Source: Paenibacillus stellifer
GTDB lineage: Bacteria > Bacillota > Bacilli > Paenibacillales > Paenibacillaceae
Length of the DNA stretch: 64,000 bases
Assembly (NCBI RefSeq): GCF_000758685.1
Contig: NZ_CP009286.1
Span: 4,995,001-5,059,000, forward strand
Direction: 5' to 3'
In this document: in pieces, positions 29,063 to 42,499 of the stretch
Layout: every line of letters starts with the position of its first letter
Numbering within the stretch: position 1 is the stretch's first letter
Notes under the pieces: generated by a model
Databases searched by the model: none
The model's input: the letters and a program-made list of their open reading frames with translations, nothing else
What the model was told of the DNA's origin: nothing
Position numbers and translations under genes: made by a program

Positions 29063-30253
29063 TTATTTTTGAATTGTTGCTACAGTACCGGCACCAACTG
29101 TACGGCCGCCTTCACGAATGGAGAACTTTGTTCCTTCTTCGATAGCGATCGGGGAGATCAGTTGTACAGTAACTGTGATGTTGTCGCCAGGCATAACCAT
29201 TTCAGTGCCTTCCGGCAGGTTGATGATGCCCGTTACGTCCGTTGTACGGAAGTAGAACTGCGGACGGTAGCCAGTGAAGAAAGGCTTGTGACGGCCACCT
29301 TCTTCTTTGGTCAGAACGTAGATCTGAGCAGTGAACTCAGTGTGCGGCTTAACCGATGCCGGCTTAGCCAGTACTTGTCCGCGTTCGATCTGGTTACGGT
29401 CTACACCGCGCAGCAGAGCGCCGATGTTGTCGCCAGCTTGAGCGGAGTCAAGCAGCTTACGGAACATTTCAACGCCAGTAACGACGGATTTCTTAGTTTC
29501 TTCGTTGATACCAACGATTTCAACTTCGTCGCCAACCTTAACTGTTCCGCGTTCTACGCGGCCAGTTGCCACGGTACCGCGGCCAGTGATGGAGAACACG
29601 TCTTCGACAGGCATAAGGAAAGGCTTGTCAGTGTCGCGCTCAGGCAGCGGGATGTAAGTGTCGATCGTTTCGAACATTTCAACGATCTTCTGTGCCCATT
29701 CGCCGTCTGGGTTCTGCAGAGCTTCACGAGCGGAACCGCGAGTGATCGGAGTGTCGTCGCCCGGGAATTCGTATTCGTTCAGCAGGTCGCGTACTTCCAT
29801 TTCAACCAGTTCCAGCAGCTCTTCGTCTTCAACCATGTCGCATTTGTTCAGGAATACGACGATGTAAGGAACGCCTACCTGACGGGAGAGCAGGATGTGT
29901 TCACGAGTCTGCGGCATTGGGCCGTCAGCTGCGGATACAACCAGGATCGCGCCGTCCATCTGAGCAGCGCCGGTGATCATGTTTTTAACATAGTCGGCGT
30001 GTCCAGGGCAGTCAACGTGTGCGTAGTGACGGTTAGGAGTTTCGTATTCCACGTGAGCCGTGGAGATGGTGATACCGCGTTCGCGTTCTTCTGGTGCTTT
30101 ATCGATTTGGTCGAATGCTACAGCAGCACCGCCGTATTTCTTGGACAGTACAGTTGTGATTGCAGCAGTCAGAGTCGTTTTACCATGGTCGACGTGACCG
30201 ATAGTACCGATGTTAACGTGCGGTTTAGTACGTTCAAACTTAGCCTTTGCCAT
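29063..30253 (-). CDS. tuf: Elongation factor Tu
   Basis: Delivers aminoacyl-tRNA to the ribosome as a GTP complex. The 396-aa protein has G1 GHVDHGKT, switch [15 protein letters not shown]3 DCPGHADY, G4 NKCDMV, and two beta-barrel domains. AAGGAGG precedes the ATG. It is 105 nt downstream of fusA; that gap has an 8-bp inverted repeat (30293-30300 and 30337-30344). Single tuf copy in this window. Confidence 0.99.
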   Translation of the reverse strand: MAKAKFERTKPHVNIGTIGHVDHGKTTLTAAITTVLSKKYGGAAVAFDQIDKAPEERERGITISTAHVEYETPNRHYAHVDCPGHADYVKNMITGAAQMDGAILVVSAADGPMPQTREHILLSRQVGVPYIVVFLNKCDMVEDEELLELVEMEVRDLLNEYEFPGDDTPITRGSAREALQNPDGEWAQKIVEMFETIDTYIPLPERDTDKPFLMPVEDVFSITGRGTVATGRVERGTVKVGDEVEIVGINEETKKSVVTGVEMFRKLLDSAQAGDNIGALLRGVDRNQIERGQVLAKPASVKPHTEFTAQIYVLTKEEGGRHKPFFTGYRPQFYFRTTDVTGIINLPEGTEMVMPGDNITVTVQLISPIAIEEGTKFSIREGGRTVGAGTVATIQK

Positions 30254-30292
30254 TTGAACAGTTCCTCCTTAATATGGGTTCTTATAATTGGA

Positions 30293-30344
30293 GCCGTCCG
30301 ATCTTTGGCTGCACTCTAGATGACTGACTGGATTACCGGACGGC
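30293..30344 (-). repeat. Inverted repeat in the fusA-tuf gap
   Basis: GCCGTCCG (30293-30300) and CGGACGGC (30337-30344) are perfect 8-bp reverse complements with a 36-nt loop, about 40 nt before tuf. It may be a processing or attenuation hairpin; no U tract follows. Confidence 0.5.
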
Positions 30345-30358
30345 AAGTGAAACGGTGA

Positions 30359-32437
<2,079 letters not shown>

Positions 32438-32484
32438 GAAATGGGTCTCCCTTCAAAATAGAGGTTATTTGATCGGCTAAAATC

Positions 32485-32955
32485 CTACCAGCGGTAGTGA
32501 GCAAACGCTTTGTTCGCTTCAGCCATTTTATGCGTATCTTCGCGTTTCTTCACGGAAGCGCCTGTGTTGTTGGAAGCGTCGATGATCTCGGCCGCCAAAC
32601 GCTCCTCCATGGTCTTCTCGCCGCGGTTGCGGGAGTAGTTCACGAGCCAACGTAATCCCAGGGATGTACGTCTTTCCGGCTTAACTTCGATCGGCACCTG
32701 GTAGTTAGCACCGCCTACACGGCGAGCCTTAACTTCCAGAACCGGCATGATGTTCTTGATGGCCGCTTCAAATACTTCCATAGGGTCTTTGCCCGTACGT
32801 TCTTCAATAAGCTTGAACGCGTTGTACAGAATGCTTTGAGCGACACCTCTTTTACCATCCAGCATTACACGGTTGATCAAACGGGTAACCAGCTTGCTGT
32901 TATACACCGGATCCGGCAGCACGTCTCTCTTGGAAACTGGACCTTTGCGTGGCAT
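32485..32955 (-). CDS. rpsG: 30S ribosomal protein S7
   Basis: S7 (156 aa), the assembly initiator of the 30S head, touching the E-site t[25 protein letters not shown], the [15 protein letters not shown] helix and the typical AFAHYRW end are seen. GGGGG-type ribosome site upstream. It follows rpsL by 40 nt in the str operon. Confidence 0.98.
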   Translation of the reverse strand: MPRKGPVSKRDVLPDPVYNSKLVTRLINRVMLDGKRGVAQSILYNAFKLIEERTGKDPMEVFEAAIKNIMPVLEVKARRVGGANYQVPIEVKPERRTSLGLRWLVNYSRNRGEKTMEERLAAEIIDASNNTGASVKKREDTHKMAEANKAFAHYRW

Positions 32956-32995
32956 GGATATCCCCCTTTCATTAGATATTATTATGATTCAAATC

Positions 32996-33415
32996 TTACT
33001 TCTTGGCTTTAGGACGTTTCGCGCCGTACTTGGAACGAGCCTGCATACGGTTGTTCACGCCAGCTGTATCCAGCGCGCCGCGAACGATGTGGTAACGAAC
33101 ACCTGGAAGGTCCTTAACACGACCTCCGCGGATCAGCACCACGCTGTGCTCCTGCAGGTTGTGTCCGATACCCGGAATGTAAGCCGTCACCTCTACGCGG
33201 TTCGTCAGACGAACACGGGCATATTTACGAAGTGCGGAGTTCGGTTTCTTAGGAGTCATGGTGCCTACACGAGTGCACACGCCGCGTTTTTGCGGAGCGC
33301 TCAAATCTGTAGCCTCACGCTTCAGGGCATTGAATCCTTTTTGCAGTGCTGGCGATTTCGATTTCTCGATCTTGGCTTGACGGCCTTTACGAACCAATTG
33401 ATTAATAGTTGGCAT
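32996..33415 (-). CDS. rpsL: 30S ribosomal protein S12
   Basis: S12 (139 aa), a decoding-centre protein. The streptomycin-region loops [15 protein letters not shown] and [13 protein letters not shown] show the wild-type lysines, so no high-level resistance allele is expected. The frame is open for 42 codons upstream, but [12 protein letters not shown] at 33415 is the family start and has GGAAGGGGG-type sequence 8-10 nt before it. It follows ybxF with a 144-nt gap holding a GTGCC/GGCAC hairpin. Confidence 0.98.
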   Translation of the reverse strand: MPTINQLVRKGRQAKIEKSKSPALQKGFNALKREATDLSAPQKRGVCTRVGTMTPKKPNSALRKYARVRLTNRVEVTAYIPGIGHNLQEHSVVLIRGGRVKDLPGVRYHIVRGALDTAGVNNRMQARSKYGAKRPKAKK

Positions 33416-33559
33416 TGTCTTGCCACCCCCTTCCTCAAATAATGATCCCTTATAAACTTCGCTTTTTAAGTCCACAGACCCAGGCGGTTCATAAAAGAAC
33501 AAATGAAAAGTTTTTGCTACCGAAGCTGTGCCCCGGCACAAAAACAGTTCCTTACGCTA

Positions 33560-33808
33560 TCATTTTAAGACGGCTGCCATGGCAGCGCCTACTTCGATTC
33601 CGCACGCCTTGCCCAAATGTTGCATCGTATCGACATAAGTCAACTTGACGCCGTGTTTCTTGCAAAGACTTACGATTCGGGAAGTAAGCCTGGGATCACC
33701 GTCTTCAGCCACATAGACTTCTGCAGCCTGGCCCAGCTCGACCGCCTTAACGGTCTGCTTGGTGCCGATCTTGATCTGAGCGTCTCGTAGTCCTCTATCA
33801 TCAGTCAT
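33560..33808 (-). CDS. ybxF: L7Ae-like K-turn-binding protein YbxF
   Basis: Small (82 aa) L7Ae/L30e-family protein that binds kink-turn RNA; in Bacillus it associates with the ribosome in growing cells. KIGTKQTVKAVELGQAAEVYVAED is the family core. GGAGG lies 8 nt before the ATG. It is the first gene of the transcript that continues with rpsL-rpsG-fusA-tuf and is driven by the promoter at 33861-33889. Confidence 0.93.
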   Translation of the reverse strand: MTDDRGLRDAQIKIGTKQTVKAVELGQAAEVYVAEDGDPRLTSRIVSLCKKHGVKLTYVDTMQHLGKACGIEVGAAMAAVLK

Positions 33809-33860
33809 TCAAGCAACCTCCAATGAACAAAGATAACAAGGATACTCACGCACCTTTGCT

Positions 33861-33889
33861 ATATTAGCATTGGCGAACCCGGATGTCAA
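33861..33889 (-). promoter_or_regulatory. str operon promoter (sigma-A)
   Basis: TTGACA (33884-33889), 17-nt spacer, TAATAT (33861-33866) on the minus strand. It lies immediately downstream of the rpoC terminator and about 50 nt before ybxF. Confidence 0.85.
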
Positions 33890-33899
33890 GAACCTCATC

Positions 33900-33965
33900 A
33901 AAAAAATCCCCACCGGATCCCGCTCCACCCGAGAGAACCGGCGGGAACGGGAATCCGGCAGGATT
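33900..33965 (-). terminator. rpoC terminator
   Basis: Arms 33905-33922 and 33948-33965 give 18 continuous pairs in minus-strand RNA (three G-U), followed by seven U. It lies 8 nt after the rpoC stop codon and ends the rpoBC transcript. Confidence 0.9.
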
Positions 33966-33973
33966 AGGCTTGT

Positions 33974-36900
33974 TTATTCAGCTGGAACAGTCTCCAGCGC
34001 TTCAAGCTCGCTTTGCTCTTCTTCCGGATTGATCAGCTTCACATTGCGGTAGCGGTTCATGCCTGTACCGGCAGGAATCAGCTTACCGATAATGACGTTC
34101 TCCTTGAGACCGAGCAACTGGTCGACCTTGCCCTTGATAGCAGCGTCGGTCAGGACGCGTGTCGTCTCCTGGAAGGAAGCCGCGGAGAGGAACGAATCAG
34201 TCTCCAGAGATGCCTTCGTGATACCGAGGAGAACAGGCTTGGCGACTGCCGGCTCTTTGCCGGACAGGATCGCTTCCTTGTTCGCCGTTTCATATTCATG
34301 GATGTCGGCAAAGGCGCCCGGAAGCAGGTTCGTGTCCCCTGCGTCGATAATCCGGATCTTGCGCAGCATCTGCCGGATCATAACTTCAACGTGCTTGTCG
34401 TTGATTTCTACGCCCTGGTTCCGGTATACACGCTGAACTTCCTGAAGGATATAGTTCTGCACGCCGCGGATACCCTTGATGCGCAGCATTTCTTTCGGGT
34501 CAATGGAACCGTCGGTCAGTTCGTCGCCGGCCTCCACTTCGTCGCCTTCGCTTACGCGCAGACGCGAGCCGTAAGTGATGGAGTAAACTTTCGATTCCGC
34601 TTCGCCTTGGACTTCGATTTCACGGCGGTCCTTGGCTTCCCGGATTTCCTTGACGACACCGTCGATTTCAGTGATGGTCGCCTGGCCTTTCGGGTTACGT
34701 GCTTCGAAGAGCTCCTGAATACGCGGAAGACCCTGGGTAATGTCATCACCCGCAACGCCCCCTGTATGGAACGTACGCATGGTGAGCTGGGTTCCCGGTT
34801 CACCGATGGATTGAGCGGCGATAATGCCGACTGCTTCTCCGATTTCAACATGCTTGCCAGTAGCCAGGTTGCGGCCGTAGCACTTCTTGCAGACGCCGTG
34901 ACGGGCGCGGCAGCTCAGCACGGAGCGGATCTGCAGCTTCGTTACGCCGGCATTGACGATTTCTTCCGCTTTGTCGGAATCGATCAGATCGTTGCGGCGA
35001 ACGATGATGGCTCCGGTCTCCGGATGGCGGACGGTCTCGAAGCAGTAACGGCCTTCGATACGGTCATACAGATCCTCGATAACTTCCTTGCCATCCTGAA
35101 TACGGCTGACGGTGAAGCCTTTGTCCGTACCGCAATCTTCTTCGCGGACGATAACGTCCTGCGCCACATCGACGAGACGGCGTGTCAGGTAACCCGAGTC
35201 AGCGGTACGAAGCGCCGTATCGGCCAGACCTTTCCGCGCGCCGTGAGTGGAGATAAAGTACTCCAAGACGGTAAGGCCTTCGCGGAAGTTCGCCTTGATC
35301 GGCAGTTCGAAAATGCGTCCCGACGGCGTAGCCATCAGGCCGCGCATGCCGCCCAGCTGGGTGATCTGCGATTTGTTACCACGCGCCTTGGAATCAACCA
35401 TGAGCATGATGGAGTTGAAGCGGTCCATGGACTTCATGAGGACGTTCGTCAGATCATCCTTCGTCTTGGACCAGATCTCGATTACGCGGTCGTAGCGTTC
35501 TTCGTTGGTAATAAGGCCGCGGCGGTATTGCTTGGCAACGACATCGACCTTCTCCTCGGATTCGCGCAGAATATCCTTCTTCTCATCAGGCACAACGACG
35601 TCGGACACGGCGATCGTTACGCCGGCACGGGTCGAGTACGTGAACCCGAGCTGCTTGATTTTGTCCAGAATGACGGAGGTTTCCGTCGTATGGTAAATCT
35701 CGAAGCAGCGGGCGATGATGGAGCCCAGATATTCCTTGCCGACTGCGGCGGCAATCGCTACTTCTTCGATACGGGCGCGAATGTCGGCGCCTTTTTCGTA
35801 GATGAAATATTTCTCCGGGGTGCCCTGCAACAGATTGTCGCGGGTTGCTTCGTTGATGTACGGGAAGCTTTCCGGGAAAATTTCGTTGAAGATAATCTTG
35901 CCGACCGTCGTGATCAGCATGGCATTCTGCTGTTTCTCAGTGAAGGAGGTTTTGCCCAGAGCCTTAACCGGAATAGCAACACGCGCATGCAGACCTGCCG
36001 TACCACGTTGGTAAGCGGAGACCGCTTCGTTCACGGTGCGCAGAATCATGTAGCTACCCTTTTCTTCCTTGTTGTCCATGGTCAGGTAGAAAGAACCGAG
36101 GACCATATCCTGGGAAGGAGTTACGACAGGCTTGCCGTCTTTCGGGTTCAGTATGTTGCCGGAGGCCAGCATCAGGATGCGGGCTTCTGCCTGCGCTTCA
36201 GCGGACAGCGGTACGTGCACGGCCATCTGGTCACCGTCAAAGTCGGCGTTGTAAGCCGTACATACGAGCGGGTGAAGACGGATGGCGTGGCCTTCCACCA
36301 GAATCGGTTCAAATGCCTGGATACCGAGACGGTGAAGCGTGGGGGCACGGTTCAGAAGAACCGGATGCTCCTTGATGACTTCTTCAAGAACATCCCAGAC
36401 TTCCGGACTTACGCGTTCCACTTTGCGCTTCGCACTCTTAATGTTATGGGCAAGGCCCTTGTTCACGAGTTCTTTCATGACGAACGGCTTGAACAGCTCG
36501 AGCGCCATTTTCTTCGGCAGACCGCATTGGTACATCTTCAGGTAAGGACCTACGACGATAACGGAACGGCCGGAATAGTCGACGCGTTTACCGAGCAGGT
36601 TCTGACGGAAACGTCCTTGCTTACCTTTCAGCATATGGCTGAGCGATTTCAGCGGACGGTTGCCTGGGCCCGTTACCGGACGGCCGCGACGGCCGTTGTC
36701 GATTAGAGCGTCGACTGCTTCTTGAAGCATACGCTTCTCGTTCTGAACGATAATATCCGGAGCTCCGAGATCAAGCAGTCTCTTCAGACGGTTATTGCGG
36801 TTGATTACGCGGCGATACAGGTCGTTCAGGTCGGATGTCGCAAAACGTCCGCCGTCCAGCTGTACCATTGGACGAAGTTCCGGCGGTATAACCGGCAGTA

Positions 36901-37588
36901 CGTCCATGATCATCCAATCCGGCTTGTTGCCGGAGTTGCGGAACGCCTCGATAACCTCAAGACGCTTGATCGCACGGTTGCGGCGCTGGCCCTGTGCAGT
37001 GCGCAGCTCTTCTTTCAGGAATTCAAGCTCTTTTTCGACGTCGAGATCCTGAAGCAGCTTCTTGACCGCTTCTGCGCCCATGCTCGCTTGGAAGCCATAG
37101 CCGTATTTCTCGCGGTAGCTGCGGTATTCCTTCTCGGACAGCAGCTGCTTCTTCTCCAGAGGCGTATCTCCTGGATCAGTTACAACATAGGAAGCGAAGT
37201 AGATAATCTCTTCCAGCGATCTTGGAGACATGTCAAGAGCAAGACCCATGCGGCTCGGAATGCCTTTGAAATACCAGATATGAGAAACCGGAGCAGCCAG
37301 TTCGATATGTCCCATGCGCTCGCGGCGAACCTTGGCGCGGGTTACTTCAACGCCGCAACGGTCGCAGACAACGCCTTTATAGCGAACGCGCTTGTACTTG
37401 CCGCAATGGCACTCCCAGTCCTTCTGAGGCCCGAAGATCCGTTCACAGAACAGACCTTCCTTCTCCGGCTTCAGTGTCCGATAGTTAATGGTTTCCGGCT
37501 TCTTAACCTCTCCGCGGGACCAAGAACGGATCTTCTCCGGGGAAGCGAGACCGATCTTCATAAATTCAAAATTGTTAACGTCCAACAA
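33974..37588 (-). CDS. rpoC: RNA polymerase beta-prime subunit
   Basis: Catalytic subunit (1204 aa). Seen: zinc site 1 CHCGKYKR and CDRCGVE, catalytic loop [12 protein letters not shown] with the three Mg-binding Asp, trigger-loop region and second zinc site [11 protein letters not shown]. The start is TTG 37588 (MLDVNNFEF) with AAGGAGG 7-8 nt upstream; the open frame continues 44 codons out but has no support. The intergenic space to rpoB is 206 nt and unusually structured. The C-terminal end [14 protein letters not shown] is slightly different from Bacillus subtilis. Confidence 0.99.
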   Translation of the reverse strand: MLDVNNFEFMKIGLASPEKIRSWSRGEVKKPETINYRTLKPEKEGLFCERIFGPQKDWECHCGKYKRVRYKGVVCDRCGVEVTRAKVRRERMGHIELAAPVSHIWYFKGIPSRMGLALDMSPRSLEEIIYFASYVVTDPGDTPLEKKQLLSEKEYRSYREKYGYGFQASMGAEAVKKLLQDLDVEKELEFLKEELRTAQGQRRNRAIKRLEVIEAFRNSGNKPDWMIMDVLPVIPPELRPMVQLDGGRFATSDLNDLYRRVINRNNRLKRLLDLGAPDIIVQNEKRMLQEAVDALIDNGRRGRPVTGPGNRPLKSLSHMLKGKQGRFRQNLLGKRVDYSGRSVIVVGPYLKMYQCGLPKKMALELFKPFVMKELVNKGLAHNIKSAKRKVERVSPEVWDVLEEVIKEHPVLLNRAPTLHRLGIQAFEPILVEGHAIRLHPLVCTAYNADFDGDQMAVHVPLSAEAQAEARILMLASGNILNPKDGKPVVTPSQDMVLGSFYLTMDNKEEKGSYMILRTVNEAVSAYQRGTAGLHARVAIPVKALGKTSFTEKQQNAMLITTVGKIIFNEIFPESFPYINEATRDNLLQGTPEKYFIYEKGADIRARIEEVAIAAAVGKEYLGSIIARCFEIYHTTETSVILDKIKQLGFTYSTRAGVTIAVSDVVVPDEKKDILRESEEKVDVVAKQYRRGLITNEERYDRVIEIWSKTKDDLTNVLMKSMDRFNSIMLMVDSKARGNKSQITQLGGMRGLMATPSGRIFELPIKANFREGLTVLEYFISTHGARKGLADTALRTADSGYLTRRLVDVAQDVIVREEDCGTDKGFTVSRIQDGKEVIEDLYDRIEGRYCFETVRHPETGAIIVRRNDLIDSDKAEEIVNAGVTKLQIRSVLSCRARHGVCKKCYGRNLATGKHVEIGEAVGIIAAQSIGEPGTQLTMRTFHTGGVAGDDITQGLPRIQELFEARNPKGQATITEIDGVVKEIREAKDRREIEVQGEAESKVYSITYGSRLRVSEGDEVEAGDELTDGSIDPKEMLRIKGIRGVQNYILQEVQRVYRNQGVEINDKHVEVMIRQMLRKIRIIDAGDTNLLPGAFADIHEYETANKEAILSGKEPAVAKPVLLGITKASLETDSFLSAASFQETTRVLTDAAIKGKVDQLLGLKENVIIGKLIPAGTGMNRYRNVKLINPEEEQSELEALETVPAE

Positions 37589-37794
37589 GGAGCAACCCTC
37601 CTTAACCTGATCCTGATTTGGTGCCGCCGTTCTCCTCCCGCTCCTTGCGGCGGGAGGCAGCTGCGGTTCATAGAACGGAAGGCCATCCCCTAAGAGGATG
37701 GCGCCGCCGCTTTTTGTCATCCCGACCGTTCCGAAGGCTGGTCAAGCGACCGAAGCCGCCTGAACCAGCCTTGTGGAACGGGTGGAATGCCTCA
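37589..37794 (-). other. rpoB-rpoC intergenic region with three GC-rich hairpins
   Basis: Minus-strand RNA folds, in order from rpoB: a very long hairpin at 37781-37726 (about 24 pairs, UUCG loop), GCCATCC/GGATGGC at 37702-37682, and CCTCCCGC/GCGGGAGG at 37657-37634. None has a U tract, so they are not simple terminators; the rpoC reading frame is open across part of this region but starts at 37588. Confidence 0.8.
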
Positions 37795-40700
37795 TTATTC
37801 CACTCCGACTTCCGCACCTTCCAGATTGAGGCTCAGCTTGTCGCTTGTAGTCTCATCCTCATCGTCCAGTTCCTTCATCTCGATCTCCTGCTCGTCTCCG
37901 CTCAGAATCTTAACGTCCATGCCGAGGGATTGAAGCTCCTTGATCAATACCTTGAAGGATTCCGGAACGCCCGGTTCCGGCACGTTCTCGCCCTTAACGA
38001 TCGATTCGTAGGTCTTCACACGGCCGACCACGTCGTCGGATTTGACTGTCAGAATCTCCTGCAGGGTATAAGCGGCGCCGTAAGCTTCAAGCGCCCATAC
38101 TTCCATTTCCCCGAAGCGCTGGCCGCCGAACTGGGCTTTACCGCCGAGTGGCTGCTGCGTAACGAGCGAGTATGGCCCTGTGGAACGGGCATGGATTTTA
38201 TCGTCAACCATGTGCGCCAGCTTGATCATGTGCATGACGCCGACGGTAACTTCGCGCTCGAAGCGCTCGCCCGTGCGTCCGTCATACAGGATGGTCTTGC
38301 CGTTGCGCTGCATGCCGGCTTCTTCCATCGTGTCGAATACGTCATTCTCGCGTGCTCCGTCGAATACCGGCGTTGCCACGTGAATGCCCAGGCGCATGGC
38401 CGCGAAGCCGAGGTGAACCTCAAGCACCTGTCCGATGTTCATACGCGAAGGTACGCCCAGCGGATTCAGTACAACCTGTACAGGCGTACCGTCCGGCAGG
38501 AACGGCATATCTTCTTCCGGCAGGATACGTGCTACGACACCCTTGTTACCATGACGTCCAGCCATCTTGTCGCCTTCGGAGATTTTGCGCTTCTGGGCGA
38601 TGTAGACGCGGACGAGTTGGTTAACGCCTGGAGGCAGCTCGTCGCCGTTCTCCCGCGTGAACACTTTAACGTCAACGATGATACCGTCACTGCCGTGTGG
38701 CACGCGCAGCGAGGTGTCGCGGACTTCGCGGGCCTTCTCGCCGAAGATGGCGTGCAGCAGGCGTTCTTCAGCCGTCAGCTCCGTTACACCCTTCGGCGTA
38801 ACCTTGCCGACCAGGATGTCTCCAGCGCTGATTTCGGCGCCGATCCGGATAATACCGCGCTCATCCAGGTTGCGGAGCGCTTCTTCGCCCACGTTCGGAA
38901 TGTCGCGTGTAATTTCTTCCGGTCCGAGTTTCGTATCGCGCGCTTCGGATTCGTACTCCTCGATGTGAATCGAAGTGTATACATCCTCTTTCACAAGCTT
39001 CTCGCTCAGCAGGATCGCATCCTCGTAGTTGTAGCCTTCCCAGGTCATGAAGGCAACGACTACGTTGCGCCCCAGTGCCAATTCACCCATTTCGGTCGAA
39101 GGACCGTCCGCCAGGATGTCGCCCTTCTTGACGATGTCGCCCCGTTTGGCCAGTGGACGCTGGTTAATGCAGGTCCCTTGGTTCGAACGCATAAATTTGT
39201 GTAATTTATATTTAACAATGTCGCCTTTAACTTCTTTGCCGTCGACGGTTTCGACGCGGCGCAGCCAAATCTCGTTGGCCGACGAGCGTTCGATAATCCC
39301 GTCGTACTTGGATACAATACATACGCCCGAATCCTTGGCCGACTTGTGCTCCATTCCCGTACCGACCAGAGGGGCTTTCGGGATGAGCAGTGGAACTGCC
39401 TGACGCTGCATATTGGAACCCATCAGCGCGCGGTTGGAGTCATCGTTCTCAAGGAACGGAATGAGCGCCGTCGCGACGGATACAACCTGCTTAGGCGATA
39501 CGTCCATGTAGTCTACCCGACTGCTCGGCATCGTCGTGATATTGTCGGAGAGCTTGTTGTAACGGACGATAACCATTTCGTCCTTAAACGAGCCTTCCTC
39601 CGTCAGCTCAGCGTTCGCCTGGGCGACAACATAATTATCTTCTTCATCGGCCGTCAGATAATCGATCTGTTCCGTAACCTTACCGGTCTTCGGATCCACC
39701 CAACGGTACGGTGCTTCGATAAAGCCGTATTCGTTGATGCGGGCAAATGTCGACAGGGAGTTGATAAGACCGATGTTCGGACCTTCAGGCGTTTCAATTG
39801 GACACATCCGGCCATAGTGACTGTGATGGACGTCTCGAACTTCAAAGCCCGCGCGTTCGCGCGTCAGACCGCCTGGACCCAGCGCGGAGAGACGGCGCTT
39901 ATGTGTAAGCTCGGCCAGCGGGTTCGTCTGGTCCATGAACTGGGACAGCTGGGAAGATCCGAAGAACTCCTTGATCGACGCAATGACCGGACGAATGTTG
40001 ATCAGGGCCTGCGGCGTAATGGCATTGGCATCCTGAATCGACATTCTTTCACGGACAACGCGCTCCATACGGGACAGACCGATACGGAACTGGTTCTGGA
40101 GCAGTTCGCCCACCGAACGCAGACGACGGTTGCCCAGATGGTCGATATCGTCAGTGTTGCCGATGCCGTGAAGCAAGTTGATAAAGTAGCTGATCGAGGA
40201 AATAATATCAGCCTGGGTAATATGCTTGACCGATTTGTCGATATTGCCGTTCGCAATCAGCTTGACGACACGGCCTTCTTCGATTGGCGAGAAGACTTCA
40301 ACCATTTGCAGCGGAATGTCTTCGTTATCCAGAACACCGCCGCTTACGCGGTAGGTCTTGGCTGCCATGCTCTTCTCGAAGTACGGGATCAGCTCGTCAA
40401 GGAGACGGCGGTCTACCATCTGGCCGGTTTCGGCCAGAATTTCACCGGTCGACTCGTCTACGAGCGGCTGAGCCAGACGCTGGTTGAACAGGCGATTCTT
40501 GATGTGCAGCTTCTTGTTAATCTTATAGCGACCCACATTCGCCAGATCATAACGCTTGGGGTCGAAGAAACGTGCTACCAGCAAGCTCTTCGCGTTGTCG
40601 AGTGTCGGCGGCTCGCCCGGGCGGAGACGTTCGTAAATCTCGATAAGCGCCTTTTCCGTCGAGTCGGTGTTGTCTTTATCCAGGGTATTGCGGATATATT

Positions 40701-41340
40701 CATCATTGCCAAGCAGATCCAGAATTTCGGCATCCGTGCCGAAACCAAGAGCGCGAAGCAGCACGGTAACCGGAATTTTGCGGGTACGGTCGATACGGAC
40801 ATACATGATGTCCTTCGCATCGGTCTCCAATTCCAGCCATGCGCCGCGGTTAGGGATTACTGTGGCCGTGTAGGTTTTCTTACCGTTCTTATCCACTTTA
40901 GTGCTAAAGTAGACGCTTGGAGAGCGAACCAACTGGCTGACAATTACCCGTTCCGCACCGTTAATGATAAACGTACCGGTCTCCGTCATCAGCGGGAAAT
41001 CCCCCATGAACACTTCCTGTTCCTTGACCTCGCCGGTTTCCTTGTTAATGAGACGAACTTTAACCCGAAGCGGCGCCGCATACGTAACGTCGCGTTCTTT
41101 GGCATCGTCCACCGTATATTTCGGTTCGCCTAAGCTGTAGTCAATGAACTCCAGCACCAGATTGCCCGTGAAATCCTGGATCGGCGAGATGTCCTGAAAC
41201 ATTTCACGCAATCCTTCCTCCAAAAACCAATCGTATGATTTTTGTTGGATCTCAATCAGGTTCGGGACCTCGAGTACCTCGTTAATTCTCGCATAGCTTC
41301 GCCGAGTGCGTCGACCATACTGAACAAGATGTCCTGCCAA
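37795..41340 (-). CDS. rpoB: RNA polymerase beta subunit
   Basis: Core subunit (1181 aa) forming the pincer and rifampicin pocket. The rifampicin region reads [26 protein letters not shown], with the resistance-determining Asp, His and Ser residues wild type, so rifampicin sensitivity is expected. Other family blocks ([41 protein letters not shown]) are intact. The start is a TTG at 41340 with an AGGGGTGAG site; that of Bacillus subtilis is in the same position of the protein. A long 5' leader precedes it. Confidence 0.99.
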   Translation of the reverse strand: MAGHLVQYGRRTRRSYARINEVLEVPNLIEIQQKSYDWFLEEGLREMFQDISPIQDFTGNLVLEFIDYSLGEPKYTVDDAKERDVTYAAPLRVKVRLINKETGEVKEQEVFMGDFPLMTETGTFIINGAERVIVSQLVRSPSVYFSTKVDKNGKKTYTATVIPNRGAWLELETDAKDIMYVRIDRTRKIPVTVLLRALGFGTDAEILDLLGNDEYIRNTLDKDNTDSTEKALIEIYERLRPGEPPTLDNAKSLLVARFFDPKRYDLANVGRYKINKKLHIKNRLFNQRLAQPLVDESTGEILAETGQMVDRRLLDELIPYFEKSMAAKTYRVSGGVLDNEDIPLQMVEVFSPIEEGRVVKLIANGNIDKSVKHITQADIISSISYFINLLHGIGNTDDIDHLGNRRLRSVGELLQNQFRIGLSRMERVVRERMSIQDANAITPQALINIRPVIASIKEFFGSSQLSQFMDQTNPLAELTHKRRLSALGPGGLTRERAGFEVRDVHHSHYGRMCPIETPEGPNIGLINSLSTFARINEYGFIEAPYRWVDPKTGKVTEQIDYLTADEEDNYVVAQANAELTEEGSFKDEMVIVRYNKLSDNITTMPSSRVDYMDVSPKQVVSVATALIPFLENDDSNRALMGSNMQRQAVPLLIPKAPLVGTGMEHKSAKDSGVCIVSKYDGIIERSSANEIWLRRVETVDGKEVKGDIVKYKLHKFMRSNQGTCINQRPLAKRGDIVKKGDILADGPSTEMGELALGRNVVVAFMTWEGYNYEDAILLSEKLVKEDVYTSIHIEEYESEARDTKLGPEEITRDIPNVGEEALRNLDERGIIRIGAEISAGDILVGKVTPKGVTELTAEERLLHAIFGEKAREVRDTSLRVPHGSDGIIVDVKVFTRENGDELPPGVNQLVRVYIAQKRKISEGDKMAGRHGNKGVVARILPEEDMPFLPDGTPVQVVLNPLGVPSRMNIGQVLEVHLGFAAMRLGIHVATPVFDGARENDVFDTMEEAGMQRNGKTILYDGRTGERFEREVTVGVMHMIKLAHMVDDKIHARSTGPYSLVTQQPLGGKAQFGGQRFGEMEVWALEAYGAAYTLQEILTVKSDDVVGRVKTYESIVKGENVPEPGVPESFKVLIKELQSLGMDVKILSGDEQEIEMKELDDEDETTSDKLSLNLEGAEVGVE

Positions 41341-41440
41341 CTTTACTCACCCCTCATGTCTACTTACTTAAAAATTGATTGCGAACCCCTGTTTGGAACC
41401 GTATAATGGAACCAAAGACTACGGGATTCACCCCTCAAAT

Positions 41441-41478
41441 AAAGAAAAGCCCTTATCGAAATCTTTCGAAAAAAGAGC
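41441..41478 (-). terminator. Attenuator-like hairpin in the rpoB leader
   Basis: Minus-strand GCTCTT...AAGGGC arms (41449-41478 with a TCGAAA/TTTCGA core) are followed by TTTTCTTTATTTG, about 100 nt before rpoB. The stem has interruptions, so this is a candidate partial terminator only. Confidence 0.4.
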
Positions 41479-41723
41479 GCATTTCTTCATGGACGGTAGA
41501 CCTCCATATTCAGTAGATTTGCCCAAAACGTACATATTATACGTCAGCAAACGTGCTCTTATGCGTCTCCGACCGAATCACCTCACCTTCATAAAGGACC
41601 ATGGCTGTTCAAGACGGTTTCGCGACTGCTTGCCATCCGGCATGCGCCTGCCGTTGACAATATGACGTTTGACACTTCAGCAAACTAAAGACAGGGAGCC
41701 TATCTTAATACTGACATTTTATA

Positions 41724-41752
41724 ATAATAACACTACCAACTGCCCATGTCAA
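41724..41752 (-). promoter_or_regulatory. rpoBC promoter (sigma-A)
   Basis: TTGACA (41747-41752), 17-nt spacer, TATTAT (41724-41729), starting just inside the ybxB stop region. A second TATAAT is at about 41536-41541 without a good -35. The leader to rpoB is near 380 nt. Confidence 0.8.
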
Positions 41753-41766
41753 TAGTGTCGCGTTAT

Positions 41767-42402
41767 TTAATTATGCTTTATGGCTCTCAGAATCCGGTAC
41801 CCTTTGTCCTTACCTAATTCCTCGACTTCCCCGAACAAAGTCTCCAGCTTGGCTGCCGCCGAAGGCGCACCCTGCTTCTTCTGAATGACAACCCATAGAG
41901 CTCCATTCTCGTTCAAATGCTCATAGGCCTCTTCAAAAATCTGGTGAACCACCGCTTTGCCTGCCCGGATCGGCGGATTCGTGAGAATAACGTCAAAGTT
42001 CTTCCCGGCTACAGCGGCCAACAGATCACTTTCGACAATCTCCACATTGGCGATTCCGTTCGCCTTCGCATTCTCGCGTGCCAGTTCCACGGCCCGGCCG
42101 TTAATGTCCAGCATCGTGACTTTGGCATTTGGAGCGAGATATGCTGCTGTCAGGCCGATCGGCCCGTAACCGCAGCCTACATCCAGCACCGCTGAACCAT
42201 CCGGAATCTCCATAGCTTCGATCAGCGCCCGGCTGCCGTAATCCACATCCCCTTTAGAGAATACGCCTGCATCGCTCGTAAACTGAAAGGTCTTTCCCCG
42301 GAGAACGGCACGAAGTGTCCGTCTGTCATGCTTGGCTTCCGGCTGCTGCGAGTAATAATGCTGAGACAAGCCTTTGTCTCCCTTTCCCGGTTCTTTGGCC
42401 AT
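41767..42402 (-). CDS. ybxB: RsmC-like methyltransferase (YbxB)
   Basis: Class I SAM-dependent methyltransferase (211 aa) of the RsmC-like rRNA guanine-N2 type; substrate not demonstrated for the Firmicute protein. The SAM loop is LDVGCGYGPIG, the catalytic motif is LTNPPIRAGK, and the conserved end part is VIQKKQGAPSAAAKLE. ATG 42402 has AAGGAG 8 nt upstream; the frame is open to 42429. It sits between rplL and rpoB as in Bacillus subtilis. Confidence 0.92.
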   Translation of the reverse strand: MAKEPGKGDKGLSQHYYSQQPEAKHDRRTLRAVLRGKTFQFTSDAGVFSKGDVDYGSRALIEAMEIPDGSAVLDVGCGYGPIGLTAAYLAPNAKVTMLDINGRAVELARENAKANGIANVEIVESDLLAAVAGKNFDVILTNPPIRAGKAVVHQIFEEAYEHLNENGALWVVIQKKQGAPSAAAKLETLFGEVEELGKDKGYRILRAIKHN

Positions 42403-42425
42403 TCTGTAGTCTCCTTCTGCATACA

Positions 42426-42452
42426 GCAAACCCCTTGAACAAGTTCAAGGGG
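42426..42452 (-). terminator. Terminator after rplL
   Basis: Perfect 10-bp palindromic arms CCCCTTGAAC / GTTCAAGGGG (42431-42440, 42443-42452), followed on the minus strand by TTTGCTGT. It lies 48 nt after rplL and just before ybxB; it may be partial. Confidence 0.65.
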
Positions 42453-42499
42453 CTGCATAATAGGAAGAAACAGGTTCTTCCGAAAAAGATAAAGCTGGA

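Noticed and set aside
33416..33559. TTTTTG...CAAAAA inverted repeat in the rpsL leader as a regulatory element
   Set aside because: Only 6 bp, low complexity, with a second small hairpin inside; too weak to separate from chance.
34013..36706. Long open frame on the plus strand opposite rpoC (nearly 900 codons)
   Set aside because: It mirrors the coding strand of rpoC, whose GC pattern leaves the complementary frame without stops. It has no ribosome site, no family motifs and no promoter. The same holds for the long frames opposite rpoB, fusA, clpC and gltX.
37589..37720. N-terminal extension of RpoC by 44 codons
   Set aside because: The frame is open, but the sequence is non-conserved, lies in structured untranslated DNA, and AAGGAGG points to the TTG at 37588.
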